Source: Rhodocyclaceae bacterium (GTDB taxonomy: Bacteria > Pseudomonadota > Gammaproteobacteria > Burkholderiales > Rhodocyclaceae). Taken from it: a stretch of 53,782 nt of DNA. Numbering within the stretch: position 1 is the stretch's first letter; every line of letters starts with the position of its first letter. The position numbers and the translations under genes are program-made. The stretch covers positions 1 to 53,782 of the forward strand of contig JAQTNA010000031.1 in NCBI GenBank assembly GCA_028714035.1, given 5' to 3'. Below the pieces are notes generated by a model. The model made no database searches. It saw only the letters and a list, made by a program, of their open reading frames with translations, and was not told the origin of the DNA. This document shows positions 22,127 through 32,185 of this stretch, piece after piece.

Positions 22127-23134
22127 ATGAAAGTCTTGATTACCGGCGCAGCCGGATTCATCGGCGCAAACCTCGCGGAACGTCTGCTGGCGCGGGGCAA
22201 CGAAGTCATCGGAGTGGACAACCTCGATCCCTACTACGATGTCAGCCTCAAGAAGGCGCGACTGGCCCGCTTCCTGAACCATCCCGGCTATACCGACATC
22301 CGCGCCGACATCAGCGACCGGAAGGCCATGCCGGAAATCTTCGCCCGGCACAAACCGGACGGCGTTGTGAATCTCGCCGCCCAGGCCGGGGTGCGCTATT
22401 CCCTGGAAAACCCGCTGGCCTACATAGATTCCAACGTCCTGGGCTTTGCCAACGTCCTGGAAGGCTGCCGCCACAACGGCGTGAAGCATCTGGTGTTCGC
22501 CTCGTCCAGTTCCGTCTATGGCGGCAACACCAAGCTGCCCTTCTCCGTGCACGACAACGTGGACCATCCCCTGTCGCTCTACGCCGCGACGAAAAAGGGC
22601 AACGAGCTGATGGCCCATACCTACAGCCACCTGTATGGCTTGCCCGCCACCGGCCTGCGCTTCTTCACCGTCTATGGCCCCTGGGGCCGGCCGGACATGG
22701 CGCTGTTCAAATTCACCAAGAACATCCTGGCCGGCGAGCCGATTGACGTGTTCAACTACGGCCACCACCGGCGCGATTTCACCTTCATTGACGACATCGT
22801 GGAAGGCGTGATCCGCACCCTGGACCGGATACCCCGGGGGGACGAGAACTGGTCGGGCAGCCATCCCGATCCGGCCACCAGCCGCGCCCCCTACCGCATC
22901 TACAACATCGGCAACCACCAGATCGTGGAACTGATGCGCTACATCGAGGTGCTGGAGGAGTGCCTGGGCAGGAAGGCCGAGTTGAACCTACTGCCCCTGC
23001 AACCGGGCGATGTCCCCGACACCGAGGCCGACACCTCCGACCTCATGCGCGACACGGGCTTCTGCCCCGACACCAGCGTCGAGGCCGGCGTGGCCCGCTT
23101 CGTGGCGTGGTACCGGGGCTACTACGGGGTGTAA
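22127..23134 (+). CDS. UDP-glucuronate 4-epimerase-type NAD-dependent epimerase
   Basis: A 335-residue extended short-chain dehydrogenase starting [20 protein letters not shown] (GxxGxxG). The catalytic residues are in [11 protein letters not shown] and [15 protein letters not shown]. The segments [37 protein letters not shown] and [19 protein letters not shown] are the hallmarks of UDP-glucuronate 4-epimerases (LpsL/Cap1J/WbnF-like), which make UDP-galacturonate for capsule or LPS. It is not contiguous with the EPS operon at 3-13 kb but could supply a second uronic acid to the same surface polymer, which is inference. The frame extends upstream to 22040 without homology; ATG 22127 begins the conserved fold. 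Confidence 0.9.
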   Translation: MKVLITGAAGFIGANLAERLLARGNEVIGVDNLDPYYDVSLKKARLARFLNHPGYTDIRADISDRKAMPEIFARHKPDGVVNLAAQAGVRYSLENPLAYIDSNVLGFANVLEGCRHNGVKHLVFASSSSVYGGNTKLPFSVHDNVDHPLSLYAATKKGNELMAHTYSHLYGLPATGLRFFTVYGPWGRPDMALFKFTKNILAGEPIDVFNYGHHRRDFTFIDDIVEGVIRTLDRIPRGDENWSGSHPDPATSRAPYRIYNIGNHQIVELMRYIEVLEECLGRKAELNLLPLQPGDVPDTEADTSDLMRDTGFCPDTSVEAGVARFVAWYRGYYGV

Positions 23135-23186
23135 TTCAGCATCGGGGAAACGACCAGCAGGGACTTCGCGCCGCGCGCCTCCTGAT

Positions 23187-23194
23187 GCTATACT
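23187..23194 (+). promoter_or_regulatory. tRNA-Ser promoter -10 region
   Basis: TGC-TATACT (TG at 23186-23187, hexamer 23189-23194) is an extended -10 placed eleven bases before the tRNA 5' end. Confidence 0.5.
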
Positions 23195-23205
23195 TCGCCC
23201 CCTCC

Positions 23206-23295
23206 GGAGAGGTGCCAGAGCGGTTGAATGGACCGGTCTCGAAAACCGGCATACACGCAAGTGTATCGAGGGTTCGAATCCCTCCCTCTCCGCCA
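23206..23295 (+). tRNA. tRNA-Ser (anticodon CGA)
   Basis: The 90-base gene begins GGAGAGGTGCC and ends CCTCTCC-G-CCA, so CCA is encoded. The acceptor pairs GGAGAGG with CCTCTCC. The anticodon stem is CCGGT/ACCGG with loop CTCGAAA, giving anticodon CGA (reads UCG). The long variable arm (ATACACGCAAGTGTAT) and the T-arm GAGGG-TTCGAAT-CCCTC are typical of serine tRNA. Its last 12 bases are part of a 28-base perfect palindrome with the flank (23284-23343). Confidence 0.97.
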
Positions 23296-23343
23296 GACAT
23301 GACAACGCCCCGAAAGGGGCGTTGTCATGTCTGGCGGAGAGGG
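23284..23343. repeat. Perfect 28-bp palindrome fusing tRNA-Ser 3' end and its terminator
   Basis: The arms 23284-23311 and 23316-23343 are exact reverse complements around a GAAA loop. The inner part (AACGCCCC-GAAA-GGGGCGTT) looks like the tRNA's terminator, but it is followed by GTCATGTC instead of a T-run. The outer part repeats, inverted, the last 12 bases of the tRNA. Confidence 0.85.
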
Positions 23344-23508
23344 TTGGGCTGAAGCCCCCTCCCGGGTTCGACCAGGAGTCCGACCAATGGGAGGACGACG
23401 CAGGACGCCCGAAGGGCGGTCCCGCGCTTGCGCGGGATGCCTGGATCGCCACCAGGCGAGCCAGGCACAATCCCGATGTCTGAGTCGGCACGCACTCAAA
23501 AACACGCG

Positions 23509-23536
23509 GGGGCGTTGTCATGTCTGGCGGAGAGGG
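23509..23536 (+). repeat. Second copy of the 28-bp right arm near tRNA-Ser
   Basis: These 28 bases are identical to 23316-23343, 193 bases further on. The 165 bases between the copies hold two small hairpins (TCCCGCGCTTGCGCGGGA near 23419 and GCCTGGATCGCCACCAGGC near 23439) and no gene. The arrangement looks like a duplication scar beside a tRNA, a common site for integration. Confidence 0.8.
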
Positions 23537-23550
23537 CGCTCAAAGGCCCC

Positions 23551-24516
23551 CTACGGCGCCCCGGGTGCGCCGGATTCGAGCCAGATGTCCAGACCCTGGG
23601 CATCCAGTTCCAGATCCTGACCCCAGATGCCAAGCAGTTCCTCGTCCGGCAAGGTGCAGCCGAAGGCCCGGGACTCATCCAGCAACAGCCGCGCCAGCCC
23701 CTGGCGAATGCTTTCGGTGCGCGCTTTCCCGGCAGGTCCAAAATCCTTGTGGGCCAGGGTGATGGCGCAGAAGGCCCGCAACAGGCGCAGCAATTCCTGA
23801 TTCTTGCGCGGCACGTCCAGCACCTGGCTGTAGTGGGTCAGGTACATGGCCCGCGGCTCCTGGGCCATGAGCCGCTCCATGGAAGCGAACAGGTCCGCCG
23901 GATCAAACTGGCTCGGCGTCGTGGTGGGGAATATGAACTGGCGTCCGTCCGTATCCATCTCCCGGTAGGAAATGCCGAAGGTGTCGCCGGTGAAGATGCC
24001 CCGCGTCCTGCGATCCACGATGGCGATGTGGTGCTTGGCATGCCCCGGGGTGTCCAGGCACAGAAGTTCGCGGCCGGCCAGATCCAGCACCATGCCGTCG
24101 CTGGTTTCCAGGATGCGTTCCTGGGGCACGGGCAGTATCTGCCCGTAAACGCGCTCCACGTAATCGGCGCCGTATACGGCGATCACGGCCTGCACCAGCT
24201 TGGCCGGCGAAGCCATGTGTCGGGAGCCCCGGGGATGCACGACCAGCCTGGCATTCGGGAAGGCCTGCATGAAGGCGCCGGCGCCGCCCGCGTGGTCCAG
24301 GTGGATGTGGGTCAGGATGACGTAATCCACCGCCTCGGGGCCGAGGCCCAGGTGTTTGAGCGCGTCGAGGGCAAAGCTCAGGGACTCGTTGGTGCCGGTA
24401 TCCACGAAGGCCACCCGGCCCTTTTCCAGCACCAGGTGCACGGCCGCCAGATGTGGGCGCAGATAATTGGCGCAGAAGGCATAGATGCCGTTCTTGTAAT
24501 CGTTCCAGCGTTCCAT
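23551..24516 (-). CDS. Metallo-beta-lactamase-fold hydrolase
   Basis: The start at MERWNDYKNGIYAF gives 321 residues; the frame runs upstream to 24576 without family-like sequence. The metal-binding motif is THIHLDHAGG, with further ligands in the TPGHAKHH, FTGDTFG and YLTHYS segments, so both metal sites look intact. It falls in the large glyoxalase-II/RNase-Z-like superfamily of MBL hydrolases. The C-terminal ~80 residues form a helical extension. No substrate can be assigned. It is divergent from gpmI and ends next to the tRNA-Ser repeat region. Confidence 0.85.
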   Translation of the reverse strand: MERWNDYKNGIYAFCANYLRPHLAAVHLVLEKGRVAFVDTGTNESLSFALDALKHLGLGPEAVDYVILTHIHLDHAGGAGAFMQAFPNARLVVHPRGSRHMASPAKLVQAVIAVYGADYVERVYGQILPVPQERILETSDGMVLDLAGRELLCLDTPGHAKHHIAIVDRRTRGIFTGDTFGISYREMDTDGRQFIFPTTTPSQFDPADLFASMERLMAQEPRAMYLTHYSQVLDVPRKNQELLRLLRAFCAITLAHKDFGPAGKARTESIRQGLARLLLDESRAFGCTLPDEELLGIWGQDLELDAQGLDIWLESGAPGAP

Positions 24517-24640
24517 GAAACAGTGCTCGAGGGATTGGGGTGGCGCATTATCCGGACCAGATCGCCCCGCCGTCAATCACCGGCGAAGCAAACTTCTCCT
24601 TCGGACCTGTATTCTTTCCCGGCCGGCGAGCGTTACTCCA

Positions 24641-24669
24641 TTGACTGTCCAGCCGACGCCAAGGATACT
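24641..24669 (+). promoter_or_regulatory. gpmI promoter
   Basis: TTGACT (24641-24646) and GATACT (24664-24669) are separated by 17 bases, a good sigma-70 pair. The gpmI ATG is at 24733, preceded by AGGAA. Confidence 0.6.
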
Positions 24670-24732
24670 TCGTGCTGCTCTGCATCAAACCCGCGTCAGG
24701 CCGTCACCCGATTATTTCCCCCAGGAATTCCC

Positions 24733-26373
<1,641 letters not shown>

Positions 26374-26518
26374 CCCTGCCGGACCCGGAACAGCGGCCAG
26401 CCACTCGGGTCCACCGCTTTCCTCCCTACCGGAGCAGCGGGGCTCATTTCTCGATGCCTTACCCCATGTTCTCCCGTGCCGCTTGCCAGCCCGGGGGAAA
26501 TCCGGTCCAATAGCGACC

Positions 26519-26902
26519 ATGGCCGAGAGCAAAAAATACGAAATCACCGTGCAGGTGGCGACCCAATACCTGGAGGAGCAGTCCTCCCCGGAAGATGGGC
26601 GCTACGTGTTTTCCTACACCATCGCCCTGGAAAACACCGGAAACATCCCGGCGCAACTGGTCAGCCGGCACTGGATCATCACCGACGGCAACGACGACGA
26701 GCAGGAGGTGCGTGGGCTGGGCGTGGTAGGCCAGCAACCCCTGCTCGCCCCCGGCGAGACCTACGAATACGCCAGCGGCTGCTCCCTGACCACGCCCGTG
26801 GGTACCATGCGCGGCAGCTACCAGATGGTCGCCGACGACGGCACCCACTTCGAGACGCCGATTCCGGAATTCGCGCTGTTCGTGCCGAGGGCACTGCATT
26901 AG
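26519..26902 (+). CDS. apaG: ApaG protein
   Basis: A 127-residue single-domain protein starting MAESKKYEITVQVATQYLEEQSS. It matches the ApaG/F-box-A-like fold throughout: FSYTIALENTGNIPAQLVSRHWIITD, VVGQQPLLAPGETYEYASGC and GTMRGSYQM, which contain the invariant W, P-G and G-x-M-x-G-x-Y positions. Its biochemical function is unsettled; some members bind nucleotides or pyrophosphate. In many gamma- and betaproteobacteria it lies near ksgA or apaH, neither of which is here. A longer start at 26483 is unlikely because ApaG is normally about 125 residues. Confidence 0.95.
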   Translation: MAESKKYEITVQVATQYLEEQSSPEDGRYVFSYTIALENTGNIPAQLVSRHWIITDGNDDEQEVRGLGVVGQQPLLAPGETYEYASGCSLTTPVGTMRGSYQMVADDGTHFETPIPEFALFVPRALH

Positions 26903-27028
26903 GCGCATGCCCCGGGACTCCCGGGCAAATCAGTCCGACGGGGACTCGTCGCGACCTCTGCGCGAGACCCGACGCCGGCCTTCTTATGCGAAGTGTGAAT
27001 TACGCCCGTTTTCCGTTTCTTTTCCTCA

Positions 27029-27056
27029 TTTCCATATCGCCCCGGCTGCCTATACT
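27029..27056 (+). promoter_or_regulatory. Candidate fliW promoter
   Basis: TTTCCA (27029-27034) and TATACT (27051-27056) are separated by 16 bases, leaving a leader of about 60 bases before the fliW ATG. The -35 is weak. The 222-base gap before fliW otherwise holds only a small GCCCCGGGA/TCCCGGGC-like hairpin after apaG (about 26907). Confidence 0.45.
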
Positions 27057-27124
27057 GTGTCTCATTCTGCGGCCATTGGCCGCCTCATACCCTGCGACCA
27101 GACCCGTTAGAAGGAGACAAAGCC

Positions 27125-27547
27125 ATGAGCAGCCAGAACAATCCCATCACGCCTCTCGACATCGCACCGGGCAAGATCATCACATTCCCGGAGGGTCTGC
27201 CCGGCTTCGAGGACTGCAAGCGTTTCGGCCTGTTCGACCAGGACAAGGAGGGCGTCCTGTTCTCCCTGCAATCCCTGGACGACGCAGCAGTGGCCTTCAC
27301 CGTTGCCGACCCGGCCATCTTCGGTTTCCGCTACGACATGCCGCTGTCCGACGCAGACGTGGCGGCGCTGGATCTGAAGCCCGAGGATGAAGTGGCCGTG
27401 GCGGTCATGGTATTCAAGGGAGAAGGCGAGCAGGCCGGCATCAACGCCAATCTGAGCGCGCCCCTGTTGATCAACCTGCGCAGCCACACGGCACTGCAAC
27501 GCCCCATTCCCAAGTTGAGCGTGGACGTCACCCTGCGCGCCGGATAG
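27125..27547 (+). CDS. fliW: Flagellar assembly factor FliW
   Basis: A 140-residue protein with the FliW signature ITFPEGLPGFEDCKRFGLF near the N-terminus, the ADPAIFGFRYD segment and the C-terminal SAPLLINLRSHTALQ. In Bacillus and Campylobacter FliW binds flagellin and the C-terminus of the RNA-binding regulator CsrA, coupling flagellin synthesis to secretion. AAGGAGA at 27111-27117 is a strong ribosome-binding site. It stands alone here, with no flagellin, csrA or other motility gene alongside. That is common for betaproteobacterial fliW and implies those partners are elsewhere. Confidence 0.9.
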   Translation: MSSQNNPITPLDIAPGKIITFPEGLPGFEDCKRFGLFDQDKEGVLFSLQSLDDAAVAFTVADPAIFGFRYDMPLSDADVAALDLKPEDEVAVAVMVFKGEGEQAGINANLSAPLLINLRSHTALQRPIPKLSVDVTLRAG

Positions 27548-27592
27548 TATTCCACTCTCTCGGGCGTGGCGCCAAGCCATGCTCGCCGCAAC

Positions 27593-27611
27593 AGGGGCCG
27601 ATCCGGCCCCT
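27593..27611 (+). terminator. Hairpin after fliW
   Basis: AGGGGCCG-ATC-CGGCCCCT is a perfect 8-bp stem 46 bases after the fliW stop. The following T-run is poor (TTGGCCGTTT), so it is at best a weak intrinsic terminator. Confidence 0.4.
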
Positions 27612-27701
27612 TGGCCGTTTACCGCCCCGGAAAGCCGGGGCTCACGTCGCCCCGTCGCACCCCGGGACGTGAAGTACCGCACGGTTTCGTCCACCATTGC
27701 T

Positions 27702-27710
27702 TGGTATCAT
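27702..27710 (+). promoter_or_regulatory. Candidate ridA promoter (extended -10)
   Basis: TGG-TATCAT forms an extended -10, 32 bases before the ridA ATG at 27742. Confidence 0.4.
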
Positions 27711-27741
27711 CTTGCGATTCGGCCCACCCTCGGAGAACGCC

Positions 27742-28125
27742 ATGCCCAAGACCATCGTCAGCACGCCCTTTGCCCCCGCCGCCATCGGCACCTACTCCCA
27801 GGCCGTGAAGGTGGGCGACACCGTCTATCTTTCCGGCCAGATCGGGCTGGACCCGCAGACCATGACCATGGCGGAGGGCATTGATGCCCAGATCGAGCGC
27901 GTGTTCGAAAATCTCAAGGCGGTGGCGGAGGCGGCCGGCGGCTCGCTCGCCGATCTGGTGAAGCTCAACGTATTCCTCACGGACCTGGCCCATTTCGCCA
28001 AGGTCAACGAGACCATGGCCCGCTACGTCGCCCAGCCCTTTCCCGCCCGCGCCGCCGTCGGCGTGCTCTCCCTGCCCCGGGGGGCGTTGGTGGAGGCCGA
28101 TGGCGTGCTGGTCATCGAAGCCTGA
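27742..28125 (+). CDS. ridA: RidA-family 2-iminobutanoate/2-iminopropanoate deaminase
   Basis: RidA hydrolyses reactive enamine/imine products of PLP enzymes such as threonine dehydratase. The 127-residue protein starts [22 protein letters not shown]. It has the conserved YSGQIGLDP-type loop ([13 protein letters not shown]), an F[12 protein letters not shown] helix and the substrate-contacting Arg in PARAAVGV, with the Glu of [12 protein letters not shown] near the C-terminus. Full length (E. coli RidA 128). It sits upstream of a periplasmic binding protein gene, but no co-regulation is evident. Confidence 0.95.
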   Translation: MPKTIVSTPFAPAAIGTYSQAVKVGDTVYLSGQIGLDPQTMTMAEGIDAQIERVFENLKAVAEAAGGSLADLVKLNVFLTDLAHFAKVNETMARYVAQPFPARAAVGVLSLPRGALVEADGVLVIEA

Positions 28126-28183
28126 CCAAGCGTTCCCCATGCTGCCGAAGTAAACCTTTTCTTGACCATTTAAGGGGTATCTT

Positions 28184-29077
28184 ATGAAGCGATTTCTGAG
28201 ATTCGCGGCCATCGCCCTGTTCGCCGCCGTGGGCTGTGCCCAGGCGCAAGATCTGTCCGACATAAAGGCCAGTGGCGTCCTGCGCCACCTGGGCATTCCC
28301 TACGCCAACTTCGTCTCCGGCAATGGCGACGGCCTGGACGTGGAAATCACCCAGTTGTTCGCCAAGCACCTGGGCGTGCGCTACGAATACGTCAAGACCG
28401 ACTGGAAGGACGTCATCGGCGATCTGACCGGCAAGCTGATAGAGGCCAAGCCGGAGCCCCACGAGGTGGGCAGCCGCCCGATCAAGGGCGACCTGATCGG
28501 CAACGGCTTCACCATGCTGGAGGCGCGCAAGAAGTGGGTGGACTATTCCGACCCCACCTTCCCCACCTCCGTCTGGCTGGTGGCCCGGGCAGATTCCAAG
28601 ACCAAGCCCATCAAGCCCTCGGGTGACAAGCAGAAGGACATCGCCACGACCAAGACCCTGCTCTCCCGGGGCTCCACCTTCGTCATGGAAAACTCCTGCC
28701 TGGACCCGAAGCTCTACGACATCGGCAGCAAGGGCTACCAGCTCAAGTTCTATACCCTCTCCAGCAACCTGAACGAACTCATTCCCGCGGTCCTCAAGGG
28801 CGATGCGGACATGACCCTGCTGGATGTGCCGGACATCATGGTGGCCATGCAGAAATGGCCGGGCCAGTTCAAGATCATCGGCCCCATCTCCGACGATCAG
28901 CTCATGGGCACGGCCTTCCGCAAGACCTCGCCGGAACTGCGGGCGGCCTTCAATAGTTTCCTGGAGGGCATCAAGAAGGACGGCACCTACGGCAAGCTGG
29001 TGAAGAAGTACTATCCCATGTCGCCCAAGTTCTATCCCGACTACTTCAAGAACGTGAAGGGCATGGGTGGCAAATAG
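28184..29077 (+). CDS. Periplasmic amino-acid-type substrate-binding protein (SBP family 3)
   Basis: A 297-residue exported protein with a signal peptide (FLRFAAIALFAAVGCAQAQ; the VGC could also be a lipobox). The mature part fits the family-3 solute-binding fold: IKASGVLRHLGIPYANF, GDGLDVEITQLFAKHLGV, a hinge segment around TMLEARKKWVDYSDPTF and GDADMTLLDVPDIMVAMQKW. No ABC permease or ATPase follows. Instead, a sensor kinase gene begins 99 bases downstream, suggesting that the binding protein reports a ligand to that kinase rather than feeding a transporter (inference). AAGGGG precedes the ATG. Confidence 0.85.
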   Translation: MKRFLRFAAIALFAAVGCAQAQDLSDIKASGVLRHLGIPYANFVSGNGDGLDVEITQLFAKHLGVRYEYVKTDWKDVIGDLTGKLIEAKPEPHEVGSRPIKGDLIGNGFTMLEARKKWVDYSDPTFPTSVWLVARADSKTKPIKPSGDKQKDIATTKTLLSRGSTFVMENSCLDPKLYDIGSKGYQLKFYTLSSNLNELIPAVLKGDADMTLLDVPDIMVAMQKWPGQFKIIGPISDDQLMGTAFRKTSPELRAAFNSFLEGIKKDGTYGKLVKKYYPMSPKFYPDYFKNVKGMGGK

Positions 29078-29107
29078 CCAGTCTCGGGCACCCTTCCCTC
29101 ACCTCCC

Positions 29108-29137
29108 CGCCCCTCTCCCGCGAGCGGGCGAGGGGCG
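29108..29137. repeat. GC-rich palindrome between SBP and sensor kinase genes
   Basis: CGCCCCTCTCCCG pairs with CGGGCGAGGGGCG (one mismatch) around CGAG. It belongs to the CCCTCTCCCGC/GCGGGAGAGGG type of interspersed palindrome seen in many proteobacteria. It could attenuate read-through into the kinase gene. Confidence 0.65.
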
Positions 29138-29176
29138 CGTCGTGAGTCGCTGGCGCGACTGAAAATCAGATCTGGC

Positions 29177-30982
29177 ATGAAGCACGCTGTTCGCGGATTT
29201 TCCCGATACAAGGCCTGGGTGGTGGCGGCGGCGCTGTTCGCGCTCTATGCCACCTTCCTGCTGTGGAAGATCTACGCCACCCACAGCCAGTTGCGGGAGG
29301 ACGTGCTGACGGAAATCCGCCTGGAAGCCGAGAAGCGCAGCGAGGCGGTTTCCTATTTCCTTTCCGAACGACAGAACGACCTGCGCGATCTGGCGGACTC
29401 CCAGGACGCGGCCAACTTTTTCGCCAACCGGGACCTGGGCATGTCCCTGGAATACGGCCTGGCGCTCAGCGTGCAGGCCGTGGAAGAGCGCTTCAACCGT
29501 GTCAAGGGCCAGAAGCTCCTGAGCGGGCAACCCATCTACCGGGATCTGGCCATGGTGGACGCCAACGGCTCTCTCCTGGCCGGGGGCGAAGATGCCCCCA
29601 AGAAGCTCAAGTCCTTCCTGACGCCCAACTCCCGGGCAGCGGTCCTCCTTTTCCGGCCATCGGAACGGGACATCGTCATCACCGCGCCCATCTGGTTCCG
29701 GGAGCGCTACCGCGGACAGATCGTGGCCTGGAGCGATCTGTCCGCCTTTCAGGCCCAGATGGTGGGGGCCAAGCCCGATGGCAATCAGGCCCTGGTGGAC
29801 GCCAAGAGCGCGCAACCGGTGGCCGTCGAGGCGGGCAGCCCTTTCCTGCTGCCTTCCCTGCAAAACATCGTTTCCGCCATGAAGCCGGGCAGCAGCGCCT
29901 TTCTCGGCGGTTCCTCCGGCGTCGCGGGCGGCGTGGGGGTAATCAAGGTCGCCGTCCGGGGCTCCCCCATGGCCCTGGCCATCCTGGTGACCGAGAGTCA
30001 GCTGGAACAGCGGTCCACACCCATGGGCCTCCTGATGGTGGCCGGCGCCGTGCCGCTACTGGTCCTGGCCGGCGCCCTGGTTCTCGCGCGCCAGAAACAA
30101 CGGCACCAGGCGCTGACCGAGGAAAAGGGACGCCTGGAGGGGCGCAACACAGAACTGGAACAGGAAATCGCCCGGCGCATGGCGGTGGAAAGGGAACTTC
30201 GCCAGCGCACCGAGGAACTGACCCACGCCTACGCGCGGGCGGAGGCCGCCAGCCATGCCAAGAGCCAGTTCCTGGCCAACATGGCCCACGAGATCCGCAC
30301 GCCCATGAATGGCGTGCTGGGCATGACCGAGCTCATCCTGGATGGGGAACTGTCGGAGGAACAGCGGGAATACGCCCGCATCGTCATGTCCTCGGGCCAG
30401 GGCCTGCTCACCGTCCTCAACGACATCCTGGATTATTCCAAGATCGAGGCCGGGATGATGAAGGTGGAATCCGTGGAATTCAACGCCAGGGAGGCCATCG
30501 AGCAGGTGGTGGCGCTGTTCCACAAGTTGGCCGAAGGCAAGGGCCTGGCCTATCGCCTGAGCTTCACCGAAGGCTTTCCCGAGAGAATATTCAGCGACCC
30601 GACGCGGGTGCGGCAGATACTCTCCAACCTCCTCTCCAACGCCATCAAGTTCACCGCCTCGGGGGGGGTCTCCGTGCGGGCGGAAACCCGGCAGCGCGAC
30701 GACCGGCGCTTCATCGCCATCAGCGTGCGGGACACGGGCATAGGCATGGACCCGGCCACCCTGGCCGGCCTGTTCCAGGCCTTCAACCAGGCCGACGGCT
30801 CCATCACCCGGAAATTCGGCGGCACCGGCCTGGGACTGGTGATCGCCCGCAACCTGTGCCAGCTCCTGGGCGGCGAGATCAGCGTCGAGAGTACTCCGGA
30901 CGAGGGTACCACCTTCCATTTCGAAATTCCGGAACACCCGCCCGAGGCAGCGGCACCGGAATCAATGCCGGAAGAGGCTTGA
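29177..30982 (+). CDS. Sensor histidine kinase with periplasmic Cache-like domain
   Basis: A 601-residue kinase. A membrane helix (about 14-33) is followed by a ~240-residue periplasmic domain resembling dCache ([39 protein letters not shown]), then a second helix (about 278-300). HisKA has the phospho-acceptor in [12 protein letters not shown]. The ATPase domain shows [18 protein letters not shown] and GTGLGLVIA. There is no receiver domain, so a separate response regulator is needed; none is next to it. The upstream binding-protein gene may encode its ligand-presenting partner (inference). Confidence 0.9.
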   Translation: MKHAVRGFSRYKAWVVAAALFALYATFLLWKIYATHSQLREDVLTEIRLEAEKRSEAVSYFLSERQNDLRDLADSQDAANFFANRDLGMSLEYGLALSVQAVEERFNRVKGQKLLSGQPIYRDLAMVDANGSLLAGGEDAPKKLKSFLTPNSRAAVLLFRPSERDIVITAPIWFRERYRGQIVAWSDLSAFQAQMVGAKPDGNQALVDAKSAQPVAVEAGSPFLLPSLQNIVSAMKPGSSAFLGGSSGVAGGVGVIKVAVRGSPMALAILVTESQLEQRSTPMGLLMVAGAVPLLVLAGALVLARQKQRHQALTEEKGRLEGRNTELEQEIARRMAVERELRQRTEELTHAYARAEAASHAKSQFLANMAHEIRTPMNGVLGMTELILDGELSEEQREYARIVMSSGQGLLTVLNDILDYSKIEAGMMKVESVEFNAREAIEQVVALFHKLAEGKGLAYRLSFTEGFPERIFSDPTRVRQILSNLLSNAIKFTASGGVSVRAETRQRDDRRFIAISVRDTGIGMDPATLAGLFQAFNQADGSITRKFGGTGLGLVIARNLCQLLGGEISVESTPDEGTTFHFEIPEHPPEAAAPESMPEEA

Positions 30983-31022
30983 GGGCGCTATACTTTTCGC
31001 CCCCGTTGCCCGCCGGTTGCCC

Positions 31023-31286
31023 ATGTCCCGCGTCGAAGTCCGAGTCCCCAAGTATCCCGAATGCTGGGAATCCTGCGGCAATTGTGCCCAGGGGGCAGTG
31101 ACGGTGGACTCGGTGCTCGTCGCGCCCGGCCAGGAGGTGGCGCGGGATGACACCCTGATCGTGCTGGAGACCGGCAAGGTGGCCCTGGACATCCCCTCCC
31201 CCGTCGGCGGCGTGGTCCTGGAAGTGGCCGTCAGCCAGTACGACCCCATCGTCGAGGGCGATCTCATCGCGGTGATCGAGACCTGA
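31023..31286 (+). CDS. Free-standing lipoyl/biotinyl-domain protein with Cys motif
   Basis: An 87-residue protein whose residues ~25-87 form one lipoyl-type hammerhead: VLVAPGQEVARDDTLIVLETGKVALDI with the modifiable Lys52, then SPVGGVVLEVAV and VEGDLIAVIE. Normal lipoyl domains of 2-oxoacid dehydrogenases carry the same fold within a larger E2; here it stands alone. The N-terminus adds an unusual Cys cluster (C14-x3-C18-x2-C21, in PECWESCGNCAQG), which could bind a metal or take part in redox chemistry. The product could be a carrier for a multi-part enzyme encoded elsewhere. A TATACT stands at 30989. Function unknown. Confidence 0.75.
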   Translation: MSRVEVRVPKYPECWESCGNCAQGAVTVDSVLVAPGQEVARDDTLIVLETGKVALDIPSPVGGVVLEVAVSQYDPIVEGDLIAVIET

Positions 31287-31313
31287 GACCCAGGCGCGCC
31301 GTGTCGGCGCCGC

Positions 31314-32027
31314 TCAGAACCTGGGAACGGTCGGCCCCAGCGCCTTCAATTCGGCGCGCGCCCCCTTCCAGCCGGGATAGAGGGATTCCACCACGGCCCA
31401 GAAGCGCGGGGAGTGATTCATCTCCGCCAGGTGGGCCAGCTCATGGGCCACCACATAGTCCACGAGTTCCAGCGGCAGGTGAATCAGGCGCCAGTTGAGG
31501 CGTATGCCGGAGATGCGGCTGCAACTGCCCCAGCGCGTTCTGGCGCTGGACAGGGACAGGGGCGGCAAGGGCTGACCCAGATGCCGTCCGTAATGGGCCA
31601 GGCGCTGGCCGAAGACTTCCAGCGCGCGCCGCCTCAGGGCGCGCTCCAGCACCGGCGCCGGATCGGCGCCCGGCCGGAGCCCCAGAAGCACATGGCGCTC
31701 GCCCCAGCTGGCCCGGTTGGCGCCGGTCTCGATCCGGATCAGCCAGTCCTCCCCCAGGACCGGCAGGGGCGCGCCGTCGTGCAGCCGGAGGCGTCGCTCG
31801 TCCTCCAGGCGCAGGGTGGTCTCCAGCTTTTCCAGTATCCAGGATTCGTGCTGCCGGATGAAGGCCTCCGCCTGGGAGAGCGTGGCGCGCAAGGGCACCG
31901 AGACCCGCAGGCCGCGCGCATCCACGGACAGCGCCAGGGTGCGCCGTTTCGCCCGGCGCAACGCGTAGGCAATCTCGCGCCCCTCCAGCAGGATGCACCG
32001 CTCGGAGGCGGCAGGCCTGGAAATCAC
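31314..32027 (-). CDS. YgjP-like zinc metallopeptidase (DUF45/WLM type)
   Basis: I place the start at the GTG of VISRPAASERC, preceded by GGAAGA, giving 237 residues. The upstream frame runs into a CTCTGCG repeat element. The N-terminal half has the family's RRAKRRTLALSVDARGLRVSVPL segment. The C-terminal half has TRWGSCS and the zinc site VVAHELAHLAEMNHSPRFW (HExxH plus downstream His). YgjP relatives are thought to be cytoplasmic metal-dependent peptidases; no substrate is established. It is downstream of plsC, separated by the repeat at 32042-32166. Confidence 0.88.
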   Translation of the reverse strand: MISRPAASERCILLEGREIAYALRRAKRRTLALSVDARGLRVSVPLRATLSQAEAFIRQHESWILEKLETTLRLEDERRLRLHDGAPLPVLGEDWLIRIETGANRASWGERHVLLGLRPGADPAPVLERALRRRALEVFGQRLAHYGRHLGQPLPPLSLSSARTRWGSCSRISGIRLNWRLIHLPLELVDYVVAHELAHLAEMNHSPRFWAVVESLYPGWKGARAELKALGPTVPRF

Positions 32028-32041
32028 GAAAGACTCTTCCA

Positions 32042-32166
32042 ACCGCAGAGGCGCACAGACGCGGAGGAAAAGCCATATCTGGCGGCTGGATGGTGTTGCG
32101 CCGCTTGAGAAGGGGGCCAACGCCTGGTGGTTTTTCGTTCTCTTTGCGCCTCTGCGTCTCTGCGGT
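32042..32166. repeat. CTCTGCG-type interspersed palindrome
   Basis: The left arm (about 32042-32072, ACCGCAGAGGCGCACAGACG...) and right arm (about 32138-32166, ending TCTCTGCGGT) are imperfect inverted copies. They are built on 8-base units CTCTGCGT/CTCTGCGG around a 65-base interior. The same repeat is at 53569-53670. Confidence 0.75.
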
Positions 32167-32185
32167 CCAATTCAATCTTTCTCGA

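Noticed and set aside
22988-23521. Open frame on the minus strand reading through tRNA-Ser (…REGFEPSIHLRVCRFSRPVHS…)
   Set aside because: This is the well-known spurious translation of an antisense tRNA-Ser gene.
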